Assembly (NCBI GenBank): GCA_016712565.1
Contig: JADJQU010000027.1
Span: 1 to 9,785 of the forward strand
DNA length: 9,785 bases
Source of the DNA: Planctomycetota bacterium
GTDB lineage: Bacteria; Planctomycetota; UBA1135; GCA-002686595
Reading direction: 5' to 3'
The translations under genes were made by a program, and so were the position numbers. A model generated the notes under the pieces. It was not told where the DNA came from, did not search any database, and saw only the letters and a program-made list of their open reading frames with translations. Shown here one piece after another: positions 6,539 through 9,785 of the stretch; position 1 is the stretch's first letter; every line of letters begins with the position of its first letter.

Positions 6539-8383
6539 ATGCGCTCTCGCCTGCCGCTGATCGTCGCCCTCCTGCTCTCGCTGGGGCTCGCCCTGTTCGC
6601 GCTCGAGCCGACCTGGCACGAGCCCGGCCGCTGGATGGTGGGCAACTGGTACCACCCCGACTGCCTGTCCAACCACTGGCTGCTGGTCTGGGTGGCGGAG
6701 CAGCTCGCGGGCGGGCAGGGGTTGGTACATAACGATCGTTATTACTGGCCGGTGGGCGACTACCCCGTGCTGGCGGGCAACGGCGCAGAGGGCGTGCTCT
6801 ACCTGCCCTTTCACCTGGCGCTGGGCTGGCCGGCGGGGTGCAGTACTACGCCCTGCTGGTGCTGACCCTGAACGGGCTCTCCGCTACGCGCTGGCGCGGG
6901 CGGCGGGCGCGGAGAAGTGGAGCGCGCTGTGGGGGCGGCGACCATGGGCGCGCTGCCCTACGCGCTCCAGGAGATGAGCAGCGGGCGCTTCAACCAGTGA
7001 GCGTCTGCTGGATGCTCTTCTTCCTGGCGAGCTGGCTTCGCTTCCTGGACGCGCCGGACCCGCGGGCGGGCGCTGCTCTCGGCGCTCAGCCTGGCCGTGG
7101 CCGCGTTCTTCTACTGGTACTACGGCTTCTTCGCCGTGATCGCCGGCGGGCTGGCCCTGGGCCTGCGCGCGCCCTCTGGCGGCGGGCGCTGCCGGACCCG
7201 AGGCTGCTCGCCCTGTTCAGCGTGGCCTTCCTCGTCCTCCTCGCGCCCTGGGTCTGGATGTTCGCGTCCAACAGGAGCTGGTGCCGGGGACCAGCGAGCT
7301 GGCCGAGTTCCCCACCGCGAGGCGCTGAACCAGGGCGCGGCCGGTGCGCTGGCCCTTCCTCGTCGTGGAGGGCACGGAGCTGGGCACGCCATGTCCATCC
7401 CCGGCTTCGCGTTGGCGGTGACGGGCGTGCTCCTGGCGCTGCGCCCGCGCCGGCCCGAGGATCCACCGGCCTGGCGGAGCTGGACGGCGCTGTCGCTGGT
7501 GGTGATCTGGGGCGTCTTCTGGGCGCTCTCGCTGGGGCCGCTCTTCCCGGGCGCGCCCTACACCGTGCTCTACGGGCTGGCCGAGCCGCTGCGACGCTTC
7601 TGGTGGCCGATCCGCCACGAGGCGATGGCCAGGGGGCGGCGGCGGCGCTGGGGGCGCTGGCCTTGGAGCGCGCTGCTCTCCCGGATCCGGCTGGAGCCCG
7701 CCCGCGCCGCGCTGGCGTTGATCGTCGCCCTCTCGGGGCCGGTGGTCATGCGCCTGCAAGGGGTGCGCCACAAGGTGGAGGTCACCGACCTCAAGGTGCC
7801 GCCGCCGGTCTACCCCTCGCTGGCGCAGCGCGAGGGCGCGGGCCTGATCGAGCCCCCCCCGCTGGCGCCCGAGCTCGGCGGCGCCCAGCAGCAGCTCATC
7901 TACCAGTTGTACCACGGCAAGATGTTGCTCAACGGCACGGCGCTCTGGGTGGAGCGCGTGCGCCCCGACGCCTGGGACGAGACGATGGCGGAGAACAGCT
8001 TCGTCTCGGGCTTCAACGCCTGGAGCGGGGCGAGCTGGAGACCACGTTCACGTTCCGCGCCGAGGACCTCGAGACCCTGCGCCAAGGCCGGCTTCCGCTG
8101 GTTCTCGGTCAACCGGGAGATGTTCCCGCTGCCCTTCCGCGAGCTGACCGAGAGCTACACGACCCTGCTCACGGTGCTCTTCGGTCAGCCGGTGCTGCGC
8201 GCCAACGGGATCAAGGTCTGGGACACCAGCGCCTGGAAGGGGAAGACCGAGGCCACCTTCCCGGAGTTCACCTGGCCCGGCCGTCGTCCAGGCGGGGCCG
8301 ACCCAGCGCATCGGGGCAGGCGCCCCGTCAGCCTGATGTTCGGCAAAGGCCGCTACGGCATGAGCCTGCCCGGGGAATTCTGA
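6539..8383 (+). CDS. Polytopic membrane protein, paralogue-like, GT-C-like, frameshifted
   Basis: A protein of about 615 residues, not assignable to a named family. Start is ATG 6539 (TTG 6530 is an alternative in frame). The first helix MRSRLPLIVALLLSLGLALF is followed by an outer loop with NWYHPDCLSNHWLLVWVAEQL and HNDRYYWPVGDYPVLAGNGA (about 6729-6783), then QYYALLVLTLNGLSGYALARAA, a GALPYALQEMSSGRFNQ segment (about 6949-6997), CWMLFFLASWLRFL, LSLAVAAFFYWYYGFFAVIAG, ALFSVAFLVLLAPWVWMFAS, GLAEPLRRFWWPIRHEAMA (about 7574-7630) and a soluble tail with IYQLYHGKMLLNG (about 7895-7930) and AGFRWFSVNREMFPLPFREL. It ends SLPGEF at TGA 8383. Motif order matches the divergent minus-strand neighbour. 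Frame changes are visible near 6840, 6880, 6998, 7065, 7180, 7270, 7320, 7370, 7635 and 8035-8085. Function is unknown; an enzyme handling lipid-linked sugars is possible. Confidence 0.75.
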
Positions 8384-8410
8384 GCGGGACAGGCGCGGTT
8401 ACGACTTCCG

Positions 8411-8440
8411 TTACAGTCATGGGCCGAGGACCTTTCTTAT
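8411..8440 (+). promoter_or_regulatory. Possible promoter upstream of speA
   Basis: The 112-base gap between the membrane-protein gene and speA is clearly richer in A and T than its surroundings. TTACAG at 8411 and TCTTAT at 8435 are spaced by 18 bases and are a partial match to -35 and -10 boxes. The match is weak, and only the position and the base composition favour it. Confidence 0.3.
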
Positions 8441-8462
8441 CGAGCTATGGGTGTTAAGGAGC

Positions 8463-8493
8463 TGGGCTTCACCCCCCTCCCCTCGGGAGCCCG
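8463..8493 (+). promoter_or_regulatory. Hairpin that could cover the speA ribosome binding site
   Basis: TGGGCTTC (8463-8470) can pair with GGAGCCCG (8486-8493) over eight positions, two of them G-U, around a 15-base pyrimidine-rich loop. The right arm contains most of GGGAG (8485-8489), the likely Shine-Dalgarno for the ATG at 8496. The fold could limit speA translation. In GC-rich DNA such a hairpin can arise by chance. Confidence 0.35.
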
Positions 8494-8495
8494 TC

Positions 8496-9785
8496 ATGCG
8501 CGTGTGGACCACCGATCAGAGCGCCGAGCTCTACGGCATCCAGAACTGGGGCAAAGAGTTCCTGCGCATCGACGAGCAGGGCCACCTGGTCGTCGCGCCG
8601 GACACGGCGGGCGGCAAGTCGGTTGACCTGCGTCTGCTGGTGGACGACCTGCAGGCGCGCGGCGTGGCATCGGTGCCCGTTGCTGCGCTCCCGGACATCC
8701 TGCGCAGCCAGCTGAAGCGTCTGGCGGAGGCCTTTCACAGCGCCATCCGCGAGTACGGCTTCAGGGGCGGTATCGTGGGGTCTACCCCGTGAAGGTCAAC
8801 CAGCAGCGCCACGTCGTCGAGGACGTGGTGCGCTTCCGCGCCCTACCACCTCGGGCTCGAGGCGGGGCAGCAAGCCGGCAGAGCTGCTCATCGTCCTGGC
8901 CATCCTCGACGACCCCGAGGCGCTCATCGTCTGCACCAGCTACAAGGACGAGAGTACATCGAGCGGCGCTCATCGCCCGCAAGCTCGGCGAAACAGACGA
9001 TCGTCATCGAGGAGGCGTCCGGAATCCGCGGCGATGATGAGCGTGTCGGAGAAGCTGGGCGTGCGGCCGGTGTTGGGCGTGCGCGCCAAGCTGGCCAGCC
9101 GCGGCGCCGGCCACTGGGAGGACAGCACGGGCGACCGCGCGAAGTTCGGCCTGACCATCGAGGAGATGGTGGACGCGGTGGAGCGCCTGCGCGCCGCCGA
9201 GCTGCTGGACTGCCTGCAGATGCTGCACTTCCACATCGGCAGCCAGGTCAGCGCCATCCGCTCCATCAGACGGCGCTGCGCGAGGGCGCCCGCATCTTCG
9301 TCGAGCTCTACCGCCCAGGCGCGCCGCTGAAGCGCTTCGACGTCGGCAGCGGGCTGGGCGTGGACTTCGACGGCGGCCGCAGCAGCTTTCAGTCCAGCGT
9401 GAACTACACGGTGGAGGAGTACGCCGCCGACGTGGTGGCGGAGATCCAGGCCTGCTGCGACGAGTCGAGGTCCCGCACCCCGACATCGTCACCGAGTCGG
9501 GCGCGCCATGGTCGCCCATCACGCGGTGCTGGTGGTCAACATGCTCAGGGTGGCGGAGCAGACCCGCGAGGACGTCGAGGTCAAGCCCGAGGAGAACGAC
9601 CCGGACGTGCTCTGGGATCTGGCGGAGGCGGCCAACAAGATCACCCGCAAGAACTACCAGGAGGTCTGGCACGACACGCTCCAGGCGCGCGAGGAGATCC
9701 TCTCCCGCTTCAACCTGGGGTTGTTGGACCTGCGCCAGCGCGCCAAGGGCGAGCGCCTCTTCTGGACCATCGCCAGCCGCATCGA
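8496..9785 (+). CDS. speA: Biosynthetic arginine decarboxylase, partial, frameshifted
   Basis: This is a PLP-dependent enzyme that converts arginine to agmatine, the first step of the agmatine route to putrescine and spermidine. ATG 8496 follows GGGAG and opens with MRVWTTDQSAELYGIQNWG, the family's usual N-terminus. Then come SVDLRLLVDDLQARGV, the PLP-lysine segment GVYPVKVNQQRHVVEDVVRF (Lys codon 8792-8794), ELLIVLAILDDPEALIVCTSYKD, LGVRPVLGVRAKLASRGAGHW, LLDCLQMLHFHIGSQ (about 9205-9246), FDVGSGLGVDFDGG (about 9334-9375), SVNYTVEEYAADVV and ESGRAMVAHHAVLVVNML (split, about 9494-9545). The right edge cuts it at about 430 of roughly 640-660 residues, so the late active-site cysteine region is missing. 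Frames change near 8765, 8842, 8953, 8990, 9035, 9270, 9465 and 9500. The loop reads GSG where the family usually has GGG. It has its own upstream gap, so it is probably transcribed separately. Confidence 0.97.

Noticed and set aside
5128..6560. Long plus-strand open frames (5128-5817, 5888-6352, 6063-6560) opposite the membrane-protein gene.
   Set aside because: They are Pro, Arg, Gln and Ala-rich, as expected for antisense frames in GC-rich DNA. The minus-strand reading gives membrane helices and motifs shared with the neighbour.
7086..7915. Minus-strand open frames opposite the plus-strand membrane protein.
   Set aside because: They are Arg- and Pro-rich shadow frames without motifs. The plus strand carries YWYYGFFAV, WWPIRHE and YHGK segments.

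Overview
This is a very GC-rich bacterial window packed with genes. The set of families (CotH-type lipoprotein with a Thr-Asp repeat linker, Uma2 protein, SIRT4-like sirtuin, SpeA) and the codon use fit a myxobacterium or related former deltaproteobacterium. That placement is inference from style, not from a marker gene. Almost every gene has its conserved motifs spread over two or three reading frames. Where the missing base can be located it often lies in a G or C run, so the frameshifts look like uncorrected long-read indels and not gene decay. I therefore give gene limits across frames and describe the protein as restored by motif matching.

Layout: from 6482 down to the left edge, seven genes lie head to tail on the minus strand with gaps of about 7 to 53 bases, so they probably form one transcription unit. 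In order of transcription they are a polytopic membrane protein resembling uncharacterised GT-C-type glycosyltransferases, a class II sirtuin, a compact CDF-like cation transporter, a DUF924 protein, a Uma2/DUF820 protein, a D-2-hydroxyacid dehydrogenase, and a CotH-kinase-family lipoprotein cut by the left edge. On the plus strand, starting about 56 bases from the membrane protein, is a second polytopic membrane protein (6539-8383) that shares four collinear motif blocks with the first. The two look like divergently transcribed paralogues. It is followed, after a relatively AT-rich 112-base gap with a possible promoter and an RBS hairpin, by speA (biosynthetic arginine decarboxylase), cut by the right edge.

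The genes do not form a recognisable pathway. Arginine decarboxylase feeds polyamine synthesis, the sirtuin consumes NAD+ to remove acyl groups from proteins, and the dehydrogenase reduces 2-keto acids with NAD(P)H, but no shared substrate is evident. No RNA genes, CRISPR array, insertion sequence or phage gene was seen. I found no convincing new system. The points most worth a second look are the divergent membrane-protein pair, the unusual compact cation transporter, and a few short repeats and palindromes at gene junctions.
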